Source: Candidatus Omnitrophota bacterium (GTDB lineage: Bacteria; Omnitrophota; Gorgyraeia; JABMQH01). Taken from it: a stretch of DNA of 5,884 nt. The notes under the pieces are model-generated. The model saw only the letters and a program-made list of their open reading frames with translations, was not told where the DNA came from and ran no database searches. Positions 1-5,873 of the stretch are shown here, piece after piece. Each line of letters opens with the position of its first letter. The first letter of the stretch is position 1. The translations under genes were made by a program, and so were the position numbers. Where the stretch lies: the NCBI GenBank assembly GCA_026387595.1, contig JAPLLL010000037.1, positions 1-5,884 on the forward strand. Reading direction: 5' to 3'.

Positions 1-25
1 ATTATTTAAGGAAACGAGATTATAT

Positions 26-667
26 ATGAAATATGGACAGTTTAAAAATAGAGTCTTAAGCTTGCCGCTTATAAAAAGCCGGGACCTGATAAAATCTGAA
101 AAGGAAACGCAGATTATGCGCAATCAGTTTAAGCGCTGGCAGGAGAAAGGGCTGGTAATTAAGCTGAAACGCGGCATATATATCCTAAATGAAAATGACA
201 GAAAAATTAATCCAAGCAGGCAATTTATCGCTAATCAGCTGTATGCCCCTTCTTATGTCAGCCTGGAATACGCGTTAAATTTCTATGGGATCATACCGGA
301 GCGGGTCATGGAAGTTACCTCAATTACGACCAAGAAGACAGCGCGTTTTTCAAATGGGCTGGGCTCGTTTGTGTATCAGCGCATTAAGCCGTCGGCATTC
401 AGGGGCTTTAAAGCGGTTAAAGATGAACGCGGATTGACATATTTGATGGCTGAGCCGGAAAAGGCAATCGTTGATTTTTTATATTTGAATTTAAGCACAA
501 TCAAGACATTGGGCAAAGGTGTTTTTAAAGATTCTTATCGCTTTCAGAACATAGGCTCTTTACACCAAAATAAGCTTAAAGAATTTTCAAAATTGTTTAA
601 AAGTAATAGGTTGACGGAGAACATAAAAATATTATGCGAATTTATTAAAAAGGAAAAAGTGGGATGA
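26..667 (+). CDS. abiEi: AbiEi-family antitoxin / winged-helix transcriptional regulator (type IV toxin-antitoxin)
   Basis: Probable antitoxin of an AbiE-type system: a cytoplasmic DNA-binding protein that, in studied members, represses its own operon and counteracts the partner nucleotidyltransferase without binding it. Seen: an N-terminal winged-helix region (about residues 15-55, with RWQEKGLVIKLKRGIYIL as helix plus wing), then the AbiEi core with YAPSYVSLEYALNFYGIIPE (73-92), the VTSITTKKTARF strand (98-109) and AEPEKAIVDFLYL (142-154), matching the usual family pattern A-x-P-E-K-A-h-h-D. At 213 aa it is a normal family length. The stop overlaps the toxin start as ATGA. Start choice: ATG at 26 has AAGGA at 8-12, rather distant (13 nt). 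The frame stays open to the window edge, so a further upstream start cannot be excluded, but the N-terminus looks complete. The promoter and any operator lie outside the window. The gene symbol is a family-level name. Confidence 0.85.
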   Translation: MKYGQFKNRVLSLPLIKSRDLIKSEKETQIMRNQFKRWQEKGLVIKLKRGIYILNENDRKINPSRQFIANQLYAPSYVSLEYALNFYGIIPERVMEVTSITTKKTARFSNGLGSFVYQRIKPSAFRGFKAVKDERGLTYLMAEPEKAIVDFLYLNLSTIKTLGKGVFKDSYRFQNIGSLHQNKLKEFSKLFKSNRLTENIKILCEFIKKEKVG

Positions 668-1464
668 TTGAACTTTTGAGACAGCAGTTCGCGCATGATG
701 CCCCAACGGAAGAAAAATTAAATAGGACACGCGAATTTTTGCAGATCGCAGTATTGAAAATTATGTATGATAAAAGCTATTTGGATAACCTTGCGTTTGT
801 GGGTGGCACGGCGTTGAGAATCCTGTTTGGCTTGCGGAGATTTTCTGAAGATCTGGATTTTTCGCTTGTGGATAAAAAAGAATATAATTTTTATGAGATT
901 AACAAGACAATAGAGCGGGAACTTAAATTATACGGGCTTAATGTTGAATCTAAGGCTAAAGTTGATAAAACCGTTCAGAGTACGTTTTTAAAATTCGAAA
1001 GGTTATTAAAAGATCTGGGTATCTCAAATTTGGCAGGCCAGAAACTTTCAATTAAAATTGAAGTTGATTCAAATCCGCCGCAAGGATGGCGCCTTGAAAA
1101 AACGCTCGTTAACAAAGTGTATCTGTTCAATTTGCCGCATTTTGATTTACCATCATTATATGCAACAAAACTACATGCATGTTTTTTTAGAGAGTTCACT
1201 AAGGGGAGAGACTTTTATGATTTAGTGTGGTATATCGGCAAAAAGATCAAGCCAAATTATCTGCTTTTGAATAATGCTATCATGCAAACAGAAAAACGGG
1301 ATTTAGCATTAAACGAGGAGAATTACGTAGATTTTATTTTGGAGAAATTAAAGGGGGTCGATTTTAAAGCGGTAAAAAAGGATGTAGAGAGATTTTTGGA
1401 AGATAAAAGTGAATTGAAACTTTTGGATTTTGATGATATGAAAAATAATCTAGATAAGTGCTGA
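664..1464 (+). CDS. abiEii: AbiEii/AbiGii-family nucleotidyltransferase toxin
   Basis: Toxin partner of the preceding antitoxin, in the DNA polymerase beta-like nucleotidyltransferase superfamily (PF08843 type). Studied relatives bind or transfer nucleotides; mycobacterial MenT toxins add nucleotides to the tRNA acceptor end, blocking translation and giving phage abortive infection or growth arrest. Seen: motif GGTALR (47-52) followed by RRFSEDLDF (58-66), whose D63 and D65 are the expected metal-binding pair; KIEVD (131-135) as the next acidic strand; and K169 with KGRDFYDL (180-187), the conserved late basic/acidic motif. All expected catalytic elements are present, so the toxin appears intact at 266 aa. 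The SD AAGGA at 650-654 lies 9 nt before ATG 664, and the 4-nt overlap implies coupled translation with the antitoxin. It is visibly A+T-rich (for example 15 G+C in the 60 nt 841-900). The cellular target is not deducible. Confidence 0.9.
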   Translation: MIELLRQQFAHDAPTEEKLNRTREFLQIAVLKIMYDKSYLDNLAFVGGTALRILFGLRRFSEDLDFSLVDKKEYNFYEINKTIERELKLYGLNVESKAKVDKTVQSTFLKFERLLKDLGISNLAGQKLSIKIEVDSNPPQGWRLEKTLVNKVYLFNLPHFDLPSLYATKLHACFFREFTKGRDFYDLVWYIGKKIKPNYLLLNNAIMQTEKRDLALNEENYVDFILEKLKGVDFKAVKKDVERFLEDKSELKLLDFDDMKNNLDKC

Positions 1465-1483
1465 AGAGATAGAAAAAAAACAA

Positions 1484-2125
1484 ATGAAACGAATATTTGA
1501 TTTCTCCCTTGCCCTAACAGGTTTAATATTAAGCTCGCCTTTATGGGCAGTGATCGCCGCCGCAGTATGGCTCGAAAGCGGGTTGCCGGTATTTTATTCT
1601 CAGGACAGAACCGGGAAAGACGGCAAGGTATTTAAACTTTGGAAGTTCCGTTCAATGGTAAAAGACGCGGAAAAAAATACTGGCGTGGTGTGGGCGGCCG
1701 AGCACGATCCAAGGGTTACGAAGGTGGGCTGGCTCTTGCGTGAAACCGCGATGGATGAGCTTCCGCAGCTGTGGAATATCTTAAAAGGCGACATGAGTTT
1801 TGTAGGGCCAAGGTCCGAGAGGCCGGAATTAGTTGAGAAATTTGTAAAGGATTTCCCGGATTTTAATAAACGGCACGCAGTTATCCCCGGCTTGACCGGT
1901 GTAGCGCAGATACTGGGCTCGGCCTACACAGAGCCAAAGGTAAAATTTAGATATGACATGTGGTACATAAAACACCGGAGTTTTTGGCTGGATATCTACC
2001 TGATATTCTTGTCATTTATAATTACATTCCAGAAAAAATGGGAAATAAAAGAAGATAAATTTCACATACTCGGCAGGCGGTTTAAAGAAAAAGTGGGATC
2101 AGAAATAAAAGATCTGAAAGCATGA
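1484..2125 (+). CDS. Small monotopic phosphoglycosyl transferase (bacterial sugar transferase, PglC/WcaJ C-terminal type)
   Basis: Transfers a phospho-sugar from a UDP-sugar to a polyprenyl phosphate carrier at the cytoplasmic face of the inner membrane, the first step of a lipid-linked glycan (exopolysaccharide, O-antigen or glycoprotein glycan). Seen: canonical N-terminus MKRIFDF, then a re-entrant membrane helix (about 7-32) with the SP break at 18-19; KFRSM (54-58); the catalytic dyad D91-E92 in MDELPQLWNILKGDMSFVGPR (90-110); PGLTGVAQ (135-142); and the C-terminal amphipathic segment WLDIYLIFLS. At 213 aa it is the minimal single-domain form, without the extra membrane helices of WbaP/WcaJ. 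The start fits the family exactly, although the upstream SD is weak (GAAGAGA across the end of the toxin gene). It lies 19 nt after the toxin gene, in a gap with an A8 tract, and its stop overlaps the next gene. The sugar specificity cannot be read. Confidence 0.95.
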   Translation: MKRIFDFSLALTGLILSSPLWAVIAAAVWLESGLPVFYSQDRTGKDGKVFKLWKFRSMVKDAEKNTGVVWAAEHDPRVTKVGWLLRETAMDELPQLWNILKGDMSFVGPRSERPELVEKFVKDFPDFNKRHAVIPGLTGVAQILGSAYTEPKVKFRYDMWYIKHRSFWLDIYLIFLSFIITFQKKWEIKEDKFHILGRRFKEKVGSEIKDLKA

Positions 2126-3474
2126 AACCAGCGCATATAATTTCAGCGGTTTTGATAGCTATTATCTGCTTGTTTATCCCGGCGGTAGAGGCTGAATGGC
2201 CGGATATAGGCGCTGTCGCCCCGCAGCTTGCCCAGATAGAGCCGGTTAAAAAAGAGGATAGGATCTTGATCCTGGCCCCGCATCCGGACGATGAATCTAT
2301 CGGCGCAGCAGGCATTATACAGAAGGCGGTTAAGGCCGGCGCAGAGGTCAAGGTGATGTATCTGACAAACGGTGAGCATAACCAGCTGGCATTCATCGTG
2401 TATGAAAAACGTTTTGTCATCAAGCAGAAGGCGCTTATAGCCATGGGAAAAGTAAGGCAGGCCGAGGCGATTTCCGCGATGAAATTTCTCGGGGTGCCAG
2501 AGGAAAACCTTATATTCTTGGGTTATCCTGATTTCGGGATGCTTGAGATATTTTTGAATTATTGGGGCGACAGAAAGCCGTTTAAGAATATGCTTAGCAG
2601 GGTATCACAAGTGCCTTACGAGAATGCCCTTACGCCCAATGCCCCCTATAAAGGTGAAGCTGTCCTGTGGGACATAGAATCGGCGCTGAAAAAATATAAA
2701 CCCACAAAGATATTTGTTACAAACCCTGTTGATACCAACAGGGACCACAGGGCGTATTATTTGTTTTTACAGGTTGCGTTGTGGAATTTAAAAGGAAAGA
2801 TACCGCCGCCGAAGATTCACGAATATCTTATACATTGTTATACATGGCCCGTACCGCGCAACTATCATCCGGAATTATATCTTCCAGTGCCGCAGCCCTT
2901 AAAACAAAGCTCGATTCAATGGGAAACGGGACCCCTGACAGACGAAGAGGTTGAGCGCAAATATCAGGCAATCCATTTTTATAAGAGCCAGCGCGCTGAG
3001 AGCGCGTTTTATCTGGATGCCTTTGCGAGAAAAAACGAGCTGTTCGGCTCATATCCCGCTGTTGAACTGGACGAGGCATCAGCGCTCCCGCTTGCGATAG
3101 CTACGACATTCCGCAACAAGACCGTTGCCTACGGCAAGACAAATGACGAGCTTATTATCAGCATGTTCCTGGGGATAGCCGGCAATCCTAAAAACGGTTT
3201 CTATGTTTACCTGGCGCCATATAGTCCAAGTATTGATTTTTCAGAAATGCCCAAATTTAAAATAAACGTAAAGGAAGAAGAAGTCAGGGTTTATCGTTTT
3301 GGAAAATCCGTTGATGTCAAGGGAATGCAGGTCGAGCGGAAAAAACACTCAATAACACTTAAGATCCCTCTCCGAAGCCTCCAGGATCCTGAATATGTAC
3401 TCGCTTCGGTAGGCACCTATACCTCTAACTACCCTTCCGACCTTAATGCCTGGCGCCTTATAGAATTGAAATGA
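2122..3474 (+). CDS. Exported PIG-L/LmbE family N-acetylglucosaminyl deacetylase with extra C-terminal beta-rich domain
   Basis: Zinc-dependent de-N-acetylase of the PIG-L/MshB/BshB superfamily, which removes acetyl from GlcNAc-type sugars. Seen: a Sec signal peptide (hydrophobic 6-20, likely cleavage after VEA at 24), so the enzyme should act outside the cytoplasm. The catalytic domain spans about 45-312, with APHPDDE (52-58), where H54 and D57 are expected zinc ligands and D56 the expected base, and NRDHRAYY (206-213), where H209 is the probable third ligand. After FARKNELFG (301-309) comes a separate region, about 318-450, rich in alternating beta strands and ending AWRLIELK. It resembles a CBM9/DOMON-like sandwich but is not firmly assigned. 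At 450 aa it is far longer than the roughly 230-300 aa of simple members. The ATGA overlap with the sugar transferase suggests coupled translation and a common glycan substrate; that substrate is inferred. It is more G+C-rich than the toxin genes. Confidence 0.9.
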   Translation: MKPAHIISAVLIAIICLFIPAVEAEWPDIGAVAPQLAQIEPVKKEDRILILAPHPDDESIGAAGIIQKAVKAGAEVKVMYLTNGEHNQLAFIVYEKRFVIKQKALIAMGKVRQAEAISAMKFLGVPEENLIFLGYPDFGMLEIFLNYWGDRKPFKNMLSRVSQVPYENALTPNAPYKGEAVLWDIESALKKYKPTKIFVTNPVDTNRDHRAYYLFLQVALWNLKGKIPPPKIHEYLIHCYTWPVPRNYHPELYLPVPQPLKQSSIQWETGPLTDEEVERKYQAIHFYKSQRAESAFYLDAFARKNELFGSYPAVELDEASALPLAIATTFRNKTVAYGKTNDELIISMFLGIAGNPKNGFYVYLAPYSPSIDFSEMPKFKINVKEEEVRVYRFGKSVDVKGMQVERKKHSITLKIPLRSLQDPEYVLASVGTYTSNYPSDLNAWRLIELK

Positions 3475-4826
3475 AGCAATTCATCCCTTCCGAATGCTGC
3501 CTCAAGTGCGATGTCTGCTGCCGTTTTTTGGATGCTGAAAGCCCGTATGCCGCGGGCCTGGATCTAACCCCTGAAGGGAACAGGTTTACCCAGCCCCTGC
3601 ACGCAGGGGCTGGGTTTATTTGTTCCTGCCTTAATCCAAAAAATAACAGGTGTAAAATTTATGTGGACCGGCCGCTTGATTGTAAACTGTATCCGTTTGT
3701 GCTTATGTGGGACGAAGATTACAAGGATATTGTATTGGGGCTTGACCATAAGTGCCCGCATATTGCTAATTGCCAGCTGCCAATTACCAATTACCGGCAA
3801 TATTTTCCGCCAACTTTAAAAAGTATCGACCCGCAATGCATTTTGCGGTTCCAGGATGATATCGAAATCCTAGAAAAACTGAATGTAAGAACCGAACCCG
3901 CCTTGAATAAACTCCTGATAGGCGATATGAAATTATTCTCCGGATATGCAAGCCGGGTTAAAAATCCGCTTTCAAGTTATTCCTTTATTGCCAATTATTT
4001 ATGGACGGATCTATTAGGTTATTACTGGACAATTATTGACGGTAATTTCTGCCTGTTTTGTAAAGGTGCAGGCAGTTTTTTTATGCCGATCCCGCCCTTG
4101 GGCCGGGAAAAGGTTAAAAATACGGTAAGGCGATGTTTTGAAATTATGGGTGAGTTTAATAAAAACAGGAATTTGTCCAGGATAGAAGAAATAAAGGGAG
4201 AGGATACAGAGGCGTACAAAAAAATTGGTTATAATATTAAAGAAAAAGGCAGCGAATATATCTGCAGGCAGGCGGACCTGGCGGATTTGGCAGGGGATAA
4301 ATACAAAGCAAAAAGGGCGCTGTGCAATTATTTTGTAAAGAATTATAAATCTGAATATAGGGAATTTCGTGCCCAGGATGAGGCCGCCTGCCTTAAATTG
4401 TTTAAAGAATGGCAGGTCCAAAGGGTTAAGGGACCGGGAGAAGGCGGATATTACAATGCCCTTATGGAGGATGCGTATACGGCCCATAAAAAAACAATGG
4501 ACCGATATGCTGAACTTGGATTATCGGGGAGGGTGGTGCTTGTGAACGGCAAAATTTCGGCCTACACCTTTGGTTATAAGCTGGATCACGAAACATTTAC
4601 CGTCCTTCTTGAAATAGCGGATTTAAAAATAAAAGGGCTTGCCCAGTTTATATTTCGCGAATTTTCCAAAGAGATGAAAGGATTTAAGTATATAAACATC
4701 ATGGATGATTCGGGCCTTGAGAACCTAAAGGCTGTAAAATTATCCTATCACCCGGTTAAAATAGAAAAGACTTATTGCGCGTATTGCAATAATCCGGAGA
4801 TATATTATAATAGTAGGTATGCGTAA
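3471..4826 (+). CDS. Fusion of YkgJ-type cysteine-cluster domain with DUF2156 (phosphatidylglycerol lysyltransferase C-terminal-like) domain
   Basis: Two-domain protein without signal peptide or membrane segment, presumably cytoplasmic. Residues 8-96 match the YkgJ (Zn/Fe-chelating) family: C10-x2-C13-x2-C16-C17, then C51, C53, C61, IYVDRPLDCKLYPF (63-76, with C71) and HKCP (93-96). Residues about 148-437 match DUF2156/LPG_synthase_C, a tandem GNAT-like fold related to the catalytic half of MprF, which uses aminoacyl-tRNA: YICRQADLADL (263-273), KYKAKR (277-282), LVNGKISAYTFGY (357-369) and NIMDDSGLENLKAVKLSYHP (409-428), where relatives have N-x-E-x-D-x-G...K-x-S-Y-x-P. The length of the second part, about 290 aa, is normal. 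The start overlaps the deacetylase stop (ATGA) with no evident SD, so coupled translation is likely. Odd: palindromic DNA encodes residues 40-48 and a repeat-like tract encodes about 98-109, both outside conserved motifs. Substrate and metal are unknown. Confidence 0.85.
   Translation: MKQFIPSECCLKCDVCCRFLDAESPYAAGLDLTPEGNRFTQPLHAGAGFICSCLNPKNNRCKIYVDRPLDCKLYPFVLMWDEDYKDIVLGLDHKCPHIANCQLPITNYRQYFPPTLKSIDPQCILRFQDDIEILEKLNVRTEPALNKLLIGDMKLFSGYASRVKNPLSSYSFIANYLWTDLLGYYWTIIDGNFCLFCKGAGSFFMPIPPLGREKVKNTVRRCFEIMGEFNKNRNLSRIEEIKGEDTEAYKKIGYNIKEKGSEYICRQADLADLAGDKYKAKRALCNYFVKNYKSEYREFRAQDEAACLKLFKEWQVQRVKGPGEGGYYNALMEDAYTAHKKTMDRYAELGLSGRVVLVNGKISAYTFGYKLDHETFTVLLEIADLKIKGLAQFIFREFSKEMKGFKYINIMDDSGLENLKAVKLSYHPVKIEKTYCAYCNNPEIYYNSRYA
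3577..3626. repeat. Palindromic element inside the YkgJ domain coding region
   Basis: Perfect inverted repeat: ACCCAGCCCCTGC at 3588-3600 and its complement at 3603-3615, separated by 2 nt (effective loop about 4 nt), flanked by a second arm pair GGAACA (3577-3582) / TGTTCC (3621-3626) across a 5x5 internal loop. The inner arms encode residues 40-48 (TQPLHAGAG) in frame, between C17 and C51 of the cysteine cluster. The right arm is followed by a T-rich TTATTTGTT, so the transcript could form a terminator-like hairpin early in the gene. The arm sequence recurs in the palindrome at 5842-5873, which argues for a dispersed element rather than chance coding sequence. Confidence 0.8.
3763..3795. 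repeat. Short repeat-like tract with tandem CAATTAC units, encoding NCQLPITNY
   Basis: TAATTGCCAGCTGCCAATTA (3767-3786) is a near-palindrome around CAGCTG, and CAATTAC occurs twice in direct succession (3781-3794). The encoded peptide ANCQLPITNYR (99-109) falls directly after the last YkgJ cysteine motif (HKCP) and before the DUF2156 part, that is in the linker. Runs of ATTGCCAATTACCAATTAC-type sequence are, to my recollection, common dispersed filler repeats in several bacterial genomes; that is memory, not a search result. It is in frame and breaks no conserved motif. Confidence 0.5.
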
Positions 4827-5508
4827 CCGCATATTTGGATTAATGATTGTCTTCATAATAGGAGCGAGCCCCTGCCTTGCGGCTCCGCTATACGGGCCGG
4901 ATATGCCTAAGCGCAACGCATGGTACATGGGCGCAGAGACCAACCTTGTTTTTGACAGGGATATGGAGAAGAATCTGGGGAAGGCGGAAAGCAACCAGTA
5001 TTTTTTCAATCTCTCGTACGGGATATACGACTGGTTTTCATTTGACGGCAAACTGGGCGTAGGTGATATGGAGTACAACCCCAGCGAGACAGGCAAGCTT
5101 GACCTAGGCCTTGGTTTTTCCGGCGCGTATGGCCTGCGATTCCGCGTTTATAACGATGCGGTAAAAAGACAGCGGGCCATATTGGGGTTCCAGCATATAA
5201 GCGCCCACCCGCCCCAAAAAGAGGTAAACGGTACGAAATACGCCTCGATATGGGATGAATGGCAGATCTCGTTCCTTGTTTCAAAGGGCGTGGACAAACT
5301 TGAGCCTTACGCAGGGGTAAAAGCGTCCCAACTATTTATCATAAAAAAAGACAACGTGGAAAATAAGTGGCACTGGCACGGCGCCAAAGATCATTTCGGC
5401 CTTATCGCAGGAACGAATTTTGATATTACCAAGGATGTGTATTTAAATGTAGAGGGCCGGTTTATAGATGAGACCGCGTTTTCAGCGGCGCTGACGTATA
5501 AATTATGA
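4819..5508 (+). CDS. Putative small outer-membrane beta-barrel protein
   Basis: Not assigned to a named family. Seen: a Sec signal peptide (basic MRNR, hydrophobic 5-18, likely cleavage after CLA at 21), followed by about 208 residues of alternating hydrophobic/polar strands rich in Gly, Tyr, Phe and Trp, for example YFFNLSYGIYDWFSFDGKLGVG (61-82), LDLGLGFSGAYGLRFRV (94-110), EWQISFLVSKGV (147-158) and VYLNVEGRF (207-215), ending ALTYKL. Eight to ten strands could fit, as in small OmpA/OmpW-size barrels. The last residue is Leu rather than the usual Phe/Trp. Polar stretches such as HISAHPPQKEVNGTK (126-140) and KDNVENKWHWHGAKDH (177-192) would be loops. Start: ATG 4819 overlaps the previous gene by 8 nt and gives the basic signal-peptide n-region; ATG 4843 is possible but would lose it. 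Its role in the cluster is unknown (structural pore, sensor or envelope anchor). Confidence 0.75.
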   Translation: MRNRIFGLMIVFIIGASPCLAAPLYGPDMPKRNAWYMGAETNLVFDRDMEKNLGKAESNQYFFNLSYGIYDWFSFDGKLGVGDMEYNPSETGKLDLGLGFSGAYGLRFRVYNDAVKRQRAILGFQHISAHPPQKEVNGTKYASIWDEWQISFLVSKGVDKLEPYAGVKASQLFIIKKDNVENKWHWHGAKDHFGLIAGTNFDITKDVYLNVEGRFIDETAFSAALTYKL

Positions 5509-5837
5509 CCAGAAAATTTTTATTGGGTTTGGTAGCATTTATCGGATGGCTGTTATCGCCGCTCACATGGTGGAACGACGCATTTGTAAATATACCCATT
5601 GCGTATATTTCGGCAAGCTTTATAAACAGGTTTGTCCCGCGCAGCTTTCTTGCCGCGTTTTTGATATCATACTGGTTTACAAATGTCCTGGGAATAATAA
5701 TGATGTATATCGGGGCGGGAAAATTAGCCGCGAAGACCTTCATGAGCAATAAAGGTTATGCGGTCATATTGACTATATTGGTTTATAGCATCATATTCGG
5801 CATAGTCATAGGATACGACATCCTGAAGCCATTTTAA
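5505..5837 (+). CDS. Small multi-pass inner-membrane protein of unknown function
   Basis: I do not recognise this 110-aa protein. Seen: hydrophobic segments at about 5-21, 47-70 (FLAAFLISYWFTNVLGIIMMYIG) and 84-104, plus a weaker one at 27-41 (VNIPIAYISASFI), giving three or four membrane spans. Basic residues at 3-4 and 73-77 fit a positive-inside arrangement. There is no signal-peptide cleavage site and no catalytic motif; the aromatic WLLSPLTWWND (15-25) after the first helix is its most distinctive stretch. The start overlaps the barrel gene stop as ATGA with no clear SD, so it is probably translated by coupling and belongs to the same operon. It may serve as an inner-membrane partner of the barrel or the glycan pathway, but that is only context. 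It is supported as real by the coupling, its frame and its membrane-protein composition. Confidence 0.7.
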   Translation: MTRKFLLGLVAFIGWLLSPLTWWNDAFVNIPIAYISASFINRFVPRSFLAAFLISYWFTNVLGIIMMYIGAGKLAAKTFMSNKGYAVILTILVYSIIFGIVIGYDILKPF

Positions 5838-5841
5838 AATG

Positions 5842-5873
5842 AACCCAGCCCCTCCTAAATAGGGCGCTGGGTT
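5842..5873. repeat. Imperfect palindrome downstream of the last gene, related to the intragenic element
   Basis: AACCCAGCCCCT (5842-5853) pairs with AGGGCGCTGGGTT (5861-5873), giving a 12-bp stem with one bulged C (5865) and a 7-nt loop. The left arm shares ACCCAGCCCCT with 3588-3598, and the right arm shares GCTGGGTT with 3609-3616. It starts 4 nt after the stop codon of the small membrane protein. As a plus-strand rho-independent terminator it is poor, because TTAAGGAAGG follows rather than a T tract. On the minus strand it is followed by CATTTTAAAA, which is also weak. It could stabilise the mRNA 3' end or partly terminate, but its best description is a dispersed palindromic repeat. Confidence 0.7.

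Noticed and set aside
1465..1483. Gap between toxin and sugar transferase considered as promoter or terminator
   Set aside because: Only 19 nt with an A8 run; no -35/-10 pair fits and there is no inverted repeat.
2082..2444. 120-aa minus-strand open frame
   Set aside because: It is antisense to the end of the sugar transferase and the signal peptide/APHPDDE region of the deacetylase, both strongly supported; it has no recognisable motif.
2724..2743. Perfect 8-bp hairpin CCCTGTTG / CAACAGGG with a 4-nt loop
   Set aside because: It encodes the conserved NPVDTNR run beside the catalytic histidine, so protein constraint can explain it; there is no T tract, no related copy and no boundary nearby.
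2992..3010. CGCGCT-GAG-AGCGCG followed by TTTT, terminator-like
   Set aside because: It has a short 6-bp stem, a 3-nt loop and only four T, in the middle of the deacetylase gene; likely chance.
4014..4487. 157-aa minus-strand open frame
   Set aside because: It lies wholly opposite the DUF2156 part of a well-supported plus-strand gene, has no family motifs, and its composition is what the antisense of that gene would give.
4861..4885. SPC at residues 17-19 of the barrel protein considered as a lipobox
   Set aside because: Pro at the -1 position and the absence of an L-[AS]-[GA]-C pattern make lipoprotein processing unlikely; signal peptidase I cleavage after A21 fits better.
5839..5862. Mini-ORF of seven codons (MNPAPPK) overlapping the 3' palindrome, considered as a leader peptide
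   Set aside because: There is no SD of its own, it begins 1 nt after a stop, and its sequence is dictated by the palindrome arm; no evidence for attenuation.
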